A DNA stretch of 64,000 bases, from assembly GCA_041672845.1 (NCBI GenBank), contig JBAYYV010000004.1:124001-188000 (forward strand). Direction: 5' to 3'. This document shows positions 8,212-16,895 of this stretch, in pieces. The stretch comes from JBAYDV01 sp041672845. Its GTDB lineage: Bacteria; Bacteroidota; Bacteroidia; Bacteroidales; UBA932. Made by a program: the position numbers and the translations under genes. Under the pieces are notes generated by a model, which had not been told where the DNA came from, ran no database searches, and worked only from the letters and a program-made list of their open reading frames with translations. The number at the start of each line of letters is the position of its first letter. Within the stretch, counting starts at the first letter, position 1.

Positions 8212-9021
8212 TTAAAGATATCTTTGTCTTACAGCTTCATAACAAAGTATAGCTGCAGATACCGAGACATTTAATGAATCTAACTGACCATTCATCGGAA
8301 TATGAATTTTCTTATCAGAGGCTTTTCTCCAATTATCAGTTAGTCCTTTATCTTCAGTACCTATTACTATAGCAGTAGCTACTTTCATATCAGTTTCATA
8401 ATATAATTCAGAATTTTGCAATTGAGCAGTTAATATATTTATATTATGTTCTTTTAACCATGAAATAGCTTCGTTAGTAGTAGATACAGCGAAAGATATA
8501 TTAAAAATGCCTCCTATACTTGACCTAATTAAATTAGGATTATATATATCAGTTTTAACATCACAGAAAATAACTGCATCACATGCAGCAGCTTCAGCTG
8601 TTCTAATAACAGCTCCCAAATTTCCAGGCTTTTCTACCCCCTCTAATACTAAAACCAATGGATTTTCAGGAAGTTTTAAATCTGCTAACGTATTGTCTTT
8701 AGACTTAAATACTGCCACTATTCCTTCGGTAGAACCCCTGTAGGCTAATTTGGCATATAATTTCTTATCTACTTGAAAAAAATGAGCACAAGCTCTAACT
8801 ATATCTTCATGGAAAATTTCTTCTAAATCACTTTCAGAATACTTTTCTATAAGAAAAAAAACTTCTATAGGGATATACCCGCCAGCCAAACAATTTAGTG
8901 TTTCGCGACGACCCTCCACGACAAATAACTTCTGCTCTCTTCTTGCTTTAGATTTCTCCTCAAGCAATAAAAGATTTTTAATCTTAGGATTTTTAACAGA
9001 TGTTATTTCGTCTATATACAT
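8212..9021 (-). CDS. TrmH/SpoU-family RNA 2'-O-methyltransferase
   Basis: A 269-residue SPOUT-fold RNA methyltransferase using S-adenosylmethionine, most like the RlmB/TsnR-type rRNA enzymes. An N-terminal substrate-binding domain (VKNPKIKNLLLLEEKSKAR) is followed by the trefoil-knot motifs: motif 1 EKPGNLGAVIRTAEA near 131, motif 2 IVIGTEDKGL near 218, and motif 3 IPMNGQLDSLNVSVSAAI near 242. The exact target nucleotide cannot be assigned. It starts two bases after the lysS stop, so the two are almost certainly translated from one mRNA. Confidence 0.9.
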   Translation of the reverse strand: MYIDEITSVKNPKIKNLLLLEEKSKARREQKLFVVEGRRETLNCLAGGYIPIEVFFLIEKYSESDLEEIFHEDIVRACAHFFQVDKKLYAKLAYRGSTEGIVAVFKSKDNTLADLKLPENPLVLVLEGVEKPGNLGAVIRTAEAAACDAVIFCDVKTDIYNPNLIRSSIGGIFNISFAVSTTNEAISWLKEHNINILTAQLQNSELYYETDMKVATAIVIGTEDKGLTDNWRKASDKKIHIPMNGQLDSLNVSVSAAILCYEAVRQRYL

Positions 9022-9023
9022 AA

Positions 9024-10592
9024 TTATTTAGCTTTGTCTTTTAAGACATTTTTATCTTCACATTCTTCTTCAGAATTAGCTTGTTTCTCAGGTCTCATCT
9101 GTGGGAAAAATAATACATCTTGGATAGATGAGGTATCTGTCAAAAACATAGCTAATCTATCAATACCTATACCTAAACCTGAAGTAGGAGGCATACCATA
9201 TTCAAGAGCTCTCACGAAGTCCATATCGATATACATTGCTTCATCATCACCACCGTCTTTAAGATTAGATTGTTCTTTGAAACGTTGTAATTGATCAATA
9301 GGGTCATTTAACTCACTATATGCATTTGCTAATTCTTTTCCGTTTACGAATAACTCAAATCTTTCTGTAAGTGTAGGATCATTTCTATGTCTTTTGGTAA
9401 GAGGAGAAAGTTCTACTGGATAATCAGTTACGAATGTAGGCTGAATAAGTTTATCTTCACAGAATTCACCGAATAATAAATCGATTAATTTACCCTTACC
9501 CATAGAAGCATTTACTTCTATTTTTTTCTCTATGCAAACTTTTCTTAATTCATCTACATTCATTCCTTTTATTTCTACACCTGCATATTCTTTAATAGCA
9601 TCATACATAGGAAGTCTTCTGTAAGGAGCCTTAAATTCTACTTCTTTACCCTCTAAAGGTAAAAGAGTCTTGCCATGAAGTTCCATTGAAATTTTAGAAA
9701 TTAAATTTTCTGTGAATTTCATCATCCAATCGTAATCCTTGTAAGCCACATATATTTCCATAGATGTAAATTCAGGATTATGAGTTTTATCCATACCTTC
9801 ATTACGAAAGTTTTTAGATATCTCATATACACCATCAAATCCACCTACTATTAATTTTTTCAAATAAAGTTCATCAGCTATTCTAAGATATAATGGAATA
9901 TCTAAAGTATTATGATGAGTAATAAATGGACGGGCATTAGCCCCACCAGGTATAGGCTGAAGAACAGGAGTTTCTACTTCTAAATAACCATGTTCATCGA
10001 AATACTTTCTCATACTAGTAATAATACGACTTCTCTTAACGAAAGTCTCTTTTACTTTAGGATTAACGATAAGATCCACATATCTCTGTCTATAACGTAA
10101 TTCAGGGTCTGAAAAAGAATCATATATTTCCCCATCTCTTTCTTTTACGATAGGAAGAACTCTAAGTGATTTACTTAACACTGTCAATTCCTTAGCATGA
10201 ATAGAAAGCTGACCTGTTTGAGTAATAAAAGTAAAACCTTTAATACCTATAATATCTCCTATATCTAAAAGTTTTTTAAAGACCTTATTATACATAGTTT
10301 TATCTTCTCCAGGACAAACCTCATCGCGTTTGATATAAACCTGAATACGACCAGTACTATCTTGTAATTCCATAAAAGAAGCAGCACCCATAATTCTTCT
10401 GCTCATTATTCTTCCAGCGATACATACATCTTGGAAGTTTTTAACTTCGTCATCATAAGATTTAGCTATCTCTGATGCCGTAGTATTGGTTGGGTATTCT
10501 TTTGCAGGATAAGGTTCGACACCTAGTTCTCTTAATTTTTCTACAGCTTCGTGTCTGTTTCTTTCCTGTTCATTGAGGTCAATAATTTGCAT
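9024..10592 (-). CDS. lysS: Lysine--tRNA ligase (class II)
   Basis: A 522-residue class IIb aminoacyl-tRNA synthetase that charges tRNA-Lys. The N-terminal OB-fold anticodon-binding domain is at about 55-160. Class II motif 2 is visible around FRNEGMDKTHNPEFT (near 275) and motif 3 around GLGIGIDRLAMFLTD (near 482). The length is slightly above E. coli LysS (505) because of a short acidic/Lys C-terminal tail. It is divergent from recJ over 86 bp. A TATTTTTG element 36 bases upstream of the ATG is the likely -7 box. Confidence 0.97.
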   Translation of the reverse strand: MQIIDLNEQERNRHEAVEKLRELGVEPYPAKEYPTNTTASEIAKSYDDEVKNFQDVCIAGRIMSRRIMGAASFMELQDSTGRIQVYIKRDEVCPGEDKTMYNKVFKKLLDIGDIIGIKGFTFITQTGQLSIHAKELTVLSKSLRVLPIVKERDGEIYDSFSDPELRYRQRYVDLIVNPKVKETFVKRSRIITSMRKYFDEHGYLEVETPVLQPIPGGANARPFITHHNTLDIPLYLRIADELYLKKLIVGGFDGVYEISKNFRNEGMDKTHNPEFTSMEIYVAYKDYDWMMKFTENLISKISMELHGKTLLPLEGKEVEFKAPYRRLPMYDAIKEYAGVEIKGMNVDELRKVCIEKKIEVNASMGKGKLIDLLFGEFCEDKLIQPTFVTDYPVELSPLTKRHRNDPTLTERFELFVNGKELANAYSELNDPIDQLQRFKEQSNLKDGGDDEAMYIDMDFVRALEYGMPPTSGLGIGIDRLAMFLTDTSSIQDVLFFPQMRPEKQANSEEECEDKNVLKDKAK

Positions 10593-10627
10593 TTCTATCT
10601 AAAATTTTAGTGTTTTGATATAATATA

Positions 10628-10635
10628 CAAAAATA
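10628..10635 (-). promoter_or_regulatory. Predicted -7 element (TATTTTTG) of lysS
   Basis: An exact TAnnTTTG match on the minus strand, about 35 bases before the lysS ATG, gives a predicted leader of about 30 nt. No clear TTTG at -33; a TTTA lies about 23 bp upstream. Confidence 0.45.
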
Positions 10636-10666
10636 CTCATTTTTACTTAATATCGAATAAAAGTAT

Positions 10667-10674
10667 TAAATTTG
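10667..10674 (+). promoter_or_regulatory. Predicted -7 element (TAAATTTG) of recJ, implying a leaderless mRNA
   Basis: TAAATTTG matches TAnnTTTG, and only four bases separate it from the recJ ATG at 10679. Since the -7 element is centred about seven bases before the start of transcription, the start would fall at or within one base of the ATG. A T-rich stretch (10641-10645) lies at the -33 distance but is not a perfect TTTG. Confidence 0.45.
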
Positions 10675-10678
10675 CGTT

Positions 10679-12412
10679 ATGTCGATAGAAAAGAAATGGA
10701 AAGTTAAACCTACTGCTGACCCAGCATTGATGAAGAAATTATCCTCTGAACTTGGGATGGATCAAATTTTAGTAAATTTATTAATTCAGCGAGGGATAGA
10801 TACCTTCGATAAAGCTAAAACTTTCTTTAGACCCAAATTAGACATGCTTCATGATCCCTTTCTTATGCCGGATATGAATAAAGCTATAGATAGAATATCC
10901 AAAGCACTTGAAACCAAAGAGAAAATTCTAATATATGGGGATTATGATGTAGATGGTACGACTGCTGTAGCACTAACTTACTCCTTTTTTAAAAATTTCA
11001 CAGATGCTTTAGAATATTATATACCTGATAGATATGATGAAGGATATGGCATTTCTTATAAAGGTATAGATTGGGCTGCCGCCAATGGATACAGTCTAAT
11101 AATAGCCTTAGATTGTGGCATAAAAGCCATTGAAAAAATAGATTATGCTACTGAACATGGTGTAGATTTTATTATCTGTGATCATCATCTTCCTGACCTA
11201 AAATTACCACAAGCTATAGCTGTTTTAGACCCTAAAAGAGTAGATTCTAAATATTTATTCGATGATTTATCTGGCTGTGGAGTAGGATTCAAACTTATAC
11301 AAGGATATGCCAAATTTAAAAGTTTACCCCAAGAATGGGTAAATAGTTACTTAGATTTAGTAGCTGTCAGCATAGCTTCTGATTTAGTATCTGTAGTAGG
11401 AGAAAATAGAATTCTAGCTTATTATGGTCTTATCCAATTAAATTCTCATCCTAGAAAAGGCTTATTATCTATCATTAAACTATCAGGTTTAGAAAATCAT
11501 AATATTACTCTAGATGATGTAGTATTTAAAATAGGACCTAGAATCAATGCAGCAGGTAGAATGGAATCGGGACGACGTGCAGTAGATTTATTAGTTTCTA
11601 GAGACGACGCTTCAGCTAAAAGTATTGGACAAGAAATTAATGTAACTAACAACGAACGTAAAACCATAGATAGAGAAATAACTATAGAAGCTATAAATAT
11701 GGCTAAATCTTCTCCTCGTTTCGATGAGAAAAAATCCACCATAGTTTTCAATCCAAACTGGCATAAAGGCGTAGTAGGAATCGTAGCTTCTAGATTAGTA
11801 GAAGAATATTTCAAACCTACCATAGTTTTTACTCAGTCAAATGGGTTAGTGACTGGATCAGCTAGATCTATTCCAGGTTTTGACCTTTATGAAGCTGTGG
11901 AACATTGTCATGATTTATTAGAAAACTTCGGTGGGCATATGTACGCCGCAGGTCTAACTTTAAAACTTGATAACTTACAACCATTCATCGACAAATTTGA
12001 AAATTTCGTAGCTAGTAAAATCACTACAGATATGCTTACCCCTATAGTAGACATAGATTCCTACTTAGATTTTAAACAAATCACTCCTAAATTCTTTAGG
12101 ATAATTAAACAATTTCAGCCTTTTGGTCCAGGGAACCATTCCCCTGTCTTTATTACTGAAAATGTATATGATAACGGCAATGGTCGTAAAGTAGGTGCTA
12201 AAAACGGGCATATGAAATTAGAACTCATCCAAGAAGATGAACCATATCGTTACATTTCAGCTATAGCATTTAACTTATCAGACCATTTCGAACATTTCCA
12301 CGCTGGAAATCCCGCTGATGTCTGCTATTCTATAGCAGAAAATTATTTCAGAGGCATCGCCAATGTCCAGCTTAGAGTTTGTGATATCAAGGAAAAAGAC
12401 GAATTATTCTAG
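10679..12412 (+). CDS. recJ: Single-stranded-DNA-specific exonuclease RecJ
   Basis: A 577-residue DHH-superfamily 5'-3' exonuclease for recombination and mismatch/base-excision repair. Motifs: GDYDVDGTTA (D88, D90, D92) for Mn2+ binding, CDHHLPD near 167, the DHHA1-domain GGHMYAAG near 418, and PFGPGNHSPVF near 484 in the OB-fold domain. The start MSIEKKWKVKP is typical for Bacteroidetes RecJ, which supports the ATG despite the -7 element lying only four bases upstream. It is divergent from lysS. The 3' end faces the lipoprotein gene across 87 bp, where I found no convincing terminator. Confidence 0.96.
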   Translation: MSIEKKWKVKPTADPALMKKLSSELGMDQILVNLLIQRGIDTFDKAKTFFRPKLDMLHDPFLMPDMNKAIDRISKALETKEKILIYGDYDVDGTTAVALTYSFFKNFTDALEYYIPDRYDEGYGISYKGIDWAAANGYSLIIALDCGIKAIEKIDYATEHGVDFIICDHHLPDLKLPQAIAVLDPKRVDSKYLFDDLSGCGVGFKLIQGYAKFKSLPQEWVNSYLDLVAVSIASDLVSVVGENRILAYYGLIQLNSHPRKGLLSIIKLSGLENHNITLDDVVFKIGPRINAAGRMESGRRAVDLLVSRDDASAKSIGQEINVTNNERKTIDREITIEAINMAKSSPRFDEKKSTIVFNPNWHKGVVGIVASRLVEEYFKPTIVFTQSNGLVTGSARSIPGFDLYEAVEHCHDLLENFGGHMYAAGLTLKLDNLQPFIDKFENFVASKITTDMLTPIVDIDSYLDFKQITPKFFRIIKQFQPFGPGNHSPVFITENVYDNGNGRKVGAKNGHMKLELIQEDEPYRYISAIAFNLSDHFEHFHAGNPADVCYSIAENYFRGIANVQLRVCDIKEKDELF

Positions 12413-12499
12413 AAATTGGCGTCAGCCTGACAGCAATAAAAAAATCACATACTTACTTTTTTTGCAAATACGTGATTAATCTTTTTGTCTAGTCTGAAA

Positions 12500-13135
12500 C
12501 TATTTAACTATAATAGCCATTTTAGAATAGTTTGCTAATTTGTCAGAAATTTCCATTAGAACTTGATAATCTTGTTCTGGATTTTCTTCTAAAGTTTGTA
12601 AAACAACTTCTGTTTCAGCTATTACATTACCTTCAGAATCAATATATTGTAAACCTATAGACTTATGTAATGTATCAGCCACATTTGGAAGATATAAATT
12701 CATTTCTATAACATCATTCATAGCTCCATCGAAACTAATAACTCCATTCTTTAATGAATCGATAGTTATACCTTCTGCAGGAGTAAATTCTCTTACTGTA
12801 GACGTTACTTTTTCTAATACATTGTTATATTTCTTCTGCCAATATTCTTTAGAACTCTGAAGTTTAGCAGTATATAATCTATCTATTAATTTTATTTGTT
12901 TCTGATAAGTGGCTTGATCTTTTTCAGTAGCACCTATCATCATTTTTTCTAATTTAGCCTTTTTAGGTTCTAATTTAGCTCTAGTATTAGCTTGATATTC
13001 TGTTATTTCGGTATTGGCTTCAGCCTTAATTCCAGAAATCTCTTTAATAGCTTGGTCGAAAGAATAAGTTTGGCCGCAAGAAACTAAAACTACTGTTAAA
13101 GTAGTTAGCATCATTATTTTTTTTACGATTTTCAT
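12500..13135 (-). CDS. Hypothetical lipoprotein
   Basis: A 211-residue protein I cannot assign to a family. A lipoprotein signal is clear: a basic start, a hydrophobic core MLTTLTVVLVSCG and lipobox Cys20, so the mature protein should be anchored to a membrane in the periplasm or at the surface. Residues 30-120 are rich in Lys, Glu and Gln and probably helical or coiled-coil. The C-terminal part looks like beta structure (AMNDVIEMNLYLPNVADTL). It lies 67 bp after the second MFS gene on the same strand, so it may be cotranscribed, but no functional link is visible. Confidence 0.75.
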   Translation of the reverse strand: MKIVKKIMMLTTLTVVLVSCGQTYSFDQAIKEISGIKAEANTEITEYQANTRAKLEPKKAKLEKMMIGATEKDQATYQKQIKLIDRLYTAKLQSSKEYWQKKYNNVLEKVTSTVREFTPAEGITIDSLKNGVISFDGAMNDVIEMNLYLPNVADTLHKSIGLQYIDSEGNVIAETEVVLQTLEENPEQDYQVLMEISDKLANYSKMAIIVK

Positions 13136-13202
13136 ATTTATTTATTTTAATTATTCTTAATTAATAATATAAGTTTTTTATAATCTTTAAATTTTATTTA
13201 TA

Positions 13203-14624
13203 CTAATTTTTCTGTCTTACTACTTTTTTATCTAATAATAATTCTGGATGTCTATCCGAAGAAATGGAAAATATAATAGAAAGAATAATAGCGACTATAG
13301 ATAAAGCAATAAATAAATACTCTGAACGAACAGCTCCTTGTAAAGCAGATTCTGTCATGTCAGTAGAAATAAGTTTTGCATTATCGAAAATTCTTCCAAC
13401 GAAAATAGGTACTAATAACATTCCCATGTTTTGTATCCAATATAATAATGAAAAAGCAGTTCCTAAATTCTTTTCAGGTATAATTTTAGGTACTGATGGC
13501 CAAAGGGCTGCAGGTACTAATGAATATCCTACACCTAAAAGAGCAATTCCTAAATATCCAAAAAATTGTACAGAAGGGGCAAAAGCTATAATCAAATGAG
13601 ATAATAATACTAGAAAAGATCCTACTATCATAATTTTAGTACCCTTCCCTAAACGATCTACTAAATAACCGAATAAAGGAGCAAATATTAAAGTACAGAA
13701 AGGAATCATCGCGACCATCTGAGAAGCTATCATTATGTCAATTCCAAAACGTGGAATAATAATCGCTGTAGCAAATTTCTTAAAAGAGATAATACATACA
13801 TAAAAAAAGACACAAAGAAGAGATATTATAATAAAATGTGAATTTGATAACACATTAAAAATATCTTTGAACTTAAATTTGTCCTTTTCAGTTTGCACGA
13901 CTTTATTCATCACAGCTAATTTTTCATTATGTTTATCCCGTTGATAATCCATAGCAATAAAAATAGCCCATATCAAAAGTGCGGCAAATAGTAATATTAC
14001 TCCTATTACTACTGGTCTCGAAGTCTCCGAAAAAGAAATATGACCTTCAGTTTGCATTATATAAGGAACTATAAAAATAGCTACTGCAGAACCAAATCTT
14101 GCAATGGCTAATTGAATTCCCATAGCTAAAGCCATTTCTTTTCCTTTAAACCATTTAGCTATAGATCGATTAACTGTAACACCAGCTATCTCGCTACCAA
14201 GTCCAAACATAGAACAGCCAATAGCACTCACTAATACAGAAGGTTTATCAAATGATTTAGATAAAGTTATATATAAATCACTTTCAAAGAAACTTTTAGA
14301 AATCCCATACATTATTATCACTGAACCTAAGGACATTAGACCTACAAATACAGAACCGGTTATTCTTACACCCCATTTGTCCAAAAGTATTCCGCAAATG
14401 ATTAAACCACCCCATACACATAGCATAGAATATGCCCCATGATACCAGCCGAAATCTTCTGAATTCCACCCGATATCCAACAATTCTGGATTTTGGAAAA
14501 TTTGACTAATAGGAGAATAAATATCATCGAAAAAATATGAGGCAAACATAGGTAATGCTAGGCAGAGTAAAACTATCCACCTAGCATATTTAGAATCCCT
14601 TAATATTTTTAATGCTTTTATCAT
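13203..14624 (-). CDS. MFS transporter (second of a tandem pair)
   Basis: A 473-residue inner-membrane permease of the major facilitator superfamily with about 12 hydrophobic segments and a central hydrophilic loop near 225-250 (DYQRDKHNEKLAVMNK). GILLDKWGVRITGS (near 80) and FGYLVDRLGKGTKIM (near 318) match the loop 2-3 and loop 8-9 MFS motifs. It is clearly paralogous to the gene 45 bp upstream; both begin with an LRDS.ARW motif and share GIxxxKWFKGKEMALAMG-like sequence. The substrate is unknown; sequence alone cannot separate sugar from organic-acid transport. Confidence 0.88.
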   Translation of the reverse strand: MIKALKILRDSKYARWIVLLCLALPMFASYFFDDIYSPISQIFQNPELLDIGWNSEDFGWYHGAYSMLCVWGGLIICGILLDKWGVRITGSVFVGLMSLGSVIIMYGISKSFFESDLYITLSKSFDKPSVLVSAIGCSMFGLGSEIAGVTVNRSIAKWFKGKEMALAMGIQLAIARFGSAVAIFIVPYIMQTEGHISFSETSRPVVIGVILLFAALLIWAIFIAMDYQRDKHNEKLAVMNKVVQTEKDKFKFKDIFNVLSNSHFIIISLLCVFFYVCIISFKKFATAIIIPRFGIDIMIASQMVAMIPFCTLIFAPLFGYLVDRLGKGTKIMIVGSFLVLLSHLIIAFAPSVQFFGYLGIALLGVGYSLVPAALWPSVPKIIPEKNLGTAFSLLYWIQNMGMLLVPIFVGRIFDNAKLISTDMTESALQGAVRSEYLFIALSIVAIILSIIFSISSDRHPELLLDKKVVRQKN

Positions 14625-14669
14625 CCTAAGATTATAAAATATAGTCTATAATAATATTATTTAGAAATA

Positions 14670-16118
14670 TTATTCAGTTACTGCTACTGGTTTTTCTTCT
14701 TTTACAATATTAGGTTCTTCTAGACCATAATGATCTTTTTTATCTATGGCTTTTAACCAAATAGCGAAACCTAAAGCAAAAACACCTAAACTAGCAAAAA
14801 TTAACATTGGTACTGTATAATTGTATTTTGTAGTATCTGTAACACCAGGGTTACATTTGATAAGTACACTTCCGATAATAATAGGAAATGCATATAGACC
14901 TATATTTTGAATCCAAAAAATAACTGCATAAGCAGAACCTAATAATTTTTCATCGATCAATTTAGGAACTGATGGCCATAATGTAGCAGGTACTAATGAG
15001 AAAGATAATCCTAATAATACAATAGCTGCATAAGCTATAATTTCTGAATGTGTAGCAGGTAATATGAATGCAAAAGTTAGATGACAAAGAATCATTAGAA
15101 TAGAACCTAATATTAGCATTGAAGCACCTTTACCATGTCTATCTAGATAGTTTCCAAGGATAGGTGTAATAGCAGCAGCTCCTAATGGGAACACGAAAAA
15201 TACTCTACCAGCTTGCTGTGCAGTATAACCTAAATTACATTGTAACATATTGTTTGCATATTTCTGGAAAGGGAAAATAGCTGAATAGTATAATACACAA
15301 AGAAGTGCTACTAACCAGAATACCTTACTAGAAAATATTTTACCTAAATCTCTAATTTTAAATGGTTCATCACCATCTTCTGTATCTTTTACTCCTTGTT
15401 TTTCAAGTTTAGTATCCATAAAACAATAAACGATAAAGTTAAACAATGCTATAGCAAGTAAAATACATGTAATAGCAGCTGGTCTAGATACATCGATATG
15501 ACCATGATAAGAAGCAAGAATAGGAGATCCTAAGAATACAATAGCTACTCCTATACGAGCAATAGCCATTTCAGTACCCATAGCAAGAGCCATTTCTTTA
15601 CCTTTAAACCATTTCACAATACCTCTAGAAACTGTAATTCCCCCCATTTCAGTACCACAACCAAATAACATAAAACCTATACATGCTAATTTAGCAGAAG
15701 CACGCATATTAACGTTCCATGGTGTAATATTCCATACTGAATTAGGAAGATTCAAATTATTCATAAAAAATCTTTCAACTCCTGTACCTACAAATGCATC
15801 ACTTACAGCATACATATTAATTAAGGCACCACCAAGCATAATTATACCAGCCAAAATAGCTGTAAATCTCACACCCATTTTATCAAGTATAATACCTGCG
15901 AAAATTAAAAAGAATACAAACACATTTAAAAAAGTCTCTGATCCTGTATAATGGCCAAATGAATTTGGTCCCCAATCTTTAGTGGTTTGTAACATTTCCT
16001 GAAGAGGAGATAATACATCTACGAAGATGTATGCAAATAACATAGTAGATGCAAGCAGGAATAAAGCTGTCCATCTAGCTCCAGCTGAATCCCTGAGGGT
16101 CTGTCTTATTTTTTCCAT
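14670..16118 (-). CDS. MFS transporter (first of a tandem pair)
   Basis: A 482-residue 12-segment MFS permease, paralogue of the next gene. Shared landmarks are SAGARWTALFLL at the N-terminus, GIILDKMGVRFTA near 79, VKWFKGKEMALAMGTEMA near 172, GNYLDRHGKGASML near 324 and SLVPATLWPSVPKL near 381. The cytoplasmic central loop (near 240) is short and acidic. The substrate is unknown. The pair is a tandem duplication that has diverged considerably and may transport related compounds. The 254-bp region upstream, shared with the divergent ssb, is AT-rich, and I see no perfect promoter for this gene. Confidence 0.88.
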   Translation of the reverse strand: MEKIRQTLRDSAGARWTALFLLASTMLFAYIFVDVLSPLQEMLQTTKDWGPNSFGHYTGSETFLNVFVFFLIFAGIILDKMGVRFTAILAGIIMLGGALINMYAVSDAFVGTGVERFFMNNLNLPNSVWNITPWNVNMRASAKLACIGFMLFGCGTEMGGITVSRGIVKWFKGKEMALAMGTEMAIARIGVAIVFLGSPILASYHGHIDVSRPAAITCILLAIALFNFIVYCFMDTKLEKQGVKDTEDGDEPFKIRDLGKIFSSKVFWLVALLCVLYYSAIFPFQKYANNMLQCNLGYTAQQAGRVFFVFPLGAAAITPILGNYLDRHGKGASMLILGSILMILCHLTFAFILPATHSEIIAYAAIVLLGLSFSLVPATLWPSVPKLIDEKLLGSAYAVIFWIQNIGLYAFPIIIGSVLIKCNPGVTDTTKYNYTVPMLIFASLGVFALGFAIWLKAIDKKDHYGLEEPNIVKEEKPVAVTE

Positions 16119-16372
16119 TGATTTTTATTTGTAATTGTTTTAGTATTAAATTATTATTTCATTAGAAACAAAAATCCATTATAATAAGATTAGTTTTATT
16201 TATATATTTTTGTCTATAATTTGATTTGAAAATAATTAACGAAAGTAGTTATTTATCATGGTTTATCAAAAGAAATCCTAAAATTTTACATCCTTTTTTA
16301 TTTCCATATACGGAGATAATGTACTAACTTAGCGAATTAGAAATATAAATTATTAATCTAATAAAATATACT

Positions 16373-16855
16373 ATGTCACTAAACAAAATAATGCTCATAG
16401 GAAATGTAGGTAAAGACCCTGAGATTAAACATTTAGACACTGGAACAGTAGTAGCTTCTTTCTCTTTAGCTACTACAGAAAAGTTCAAAACTAAAGCAGG
16501 TGATGTAAAAGAACAAACCGAATGGCATAATATAGTATGCTGGAGAAAATTAGCTGAAATAGCTGAAAAATACGTGAAAAAAGGTAGTCAACTTTACGTC
16601 GAAGGCAGTATTAGAACAAGATCTTATAATAATAAAGAAGGTATTACTAAATATATGACAGAAATTATAGCTAATACATTCCAAATGTTGGGAAGGAAAA
16701 ATGATAACAACATACAGTCTTCATCTCAGACTCAGACTCAGACTCAGGCCCAGACTAATCCACCTCAAGCTGATTCTACTCTAAATACCACAATGAATCA
16801 GTCTAAAACTGACATCAATATAGATGAAGATAAAACAGATGATCTTCCATTCTAA
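16373..16855 (+). CDS. ssb: Single-stranded DNA-binding protein
   Basis: A 160-residue SSB. The OB-fold occupies residues 1-105 (LNKIMLIGNVGKDPEIKHL, WHNIVCWRKLAEIAEKYVKKG). A flexible linker follows, then the acidic protein-interaction tip ending DDLPF, which recruits repair and replication partners. The linker contains QTQTQTQAQT, encoded by five hexamers (see repeat at 16727). It leads the ssb-purA-dxs plus-strand run, 40 bp before purA. The nearest TAnnTTTG element is about 160 bp upstream, so the promoter is uncertain. Confidence 0.97.
   Translation: MSLNKIMLIGNVGKDPEIKHLDTGTVVASFSLATTEKFKTKAGDVKEQTEWHNIVCWRKLAEIAEKYVKKGSQLYVEGSIRTRSYNNKEGITKYMTEIIANTFQMLGRKNDNNIQSSSQTQTQTQAQTNPPQADSTLNTTMNQSKTDINIDEDKTDDLPF
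16727..16756 (+). repeat. Hexanucleotide repeat (CAGACT/CAGGCC) in the ssb linker
   Basis: Five in-frame hexamers, three CAGACT then CAGGCC then CAGACT, encode the QTQTQTQAQT part of the disordered SSB linker. Slippage would change linker length by two residues without a frameshift. Confidence 0.9.
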
Positions 16856-16895
16856 GAAACTATAAATTAAAGATTACAATAAACAAAAATATATA

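Noticed and set aside
12413..12499. Terminator between recJ and the lipoprotein gene
   Set aside because: GTCAG/CTGAC and AATCAC/GTGATT can pair only over 5-6 bp and are not followed by a proper T-run at the right place.
13264..13599. Plus-strand frame of 111 codons opposite the MFS gene
   Set aside because: Antisense shadow of a transmembrane-protein gene with no supporting start or homology.
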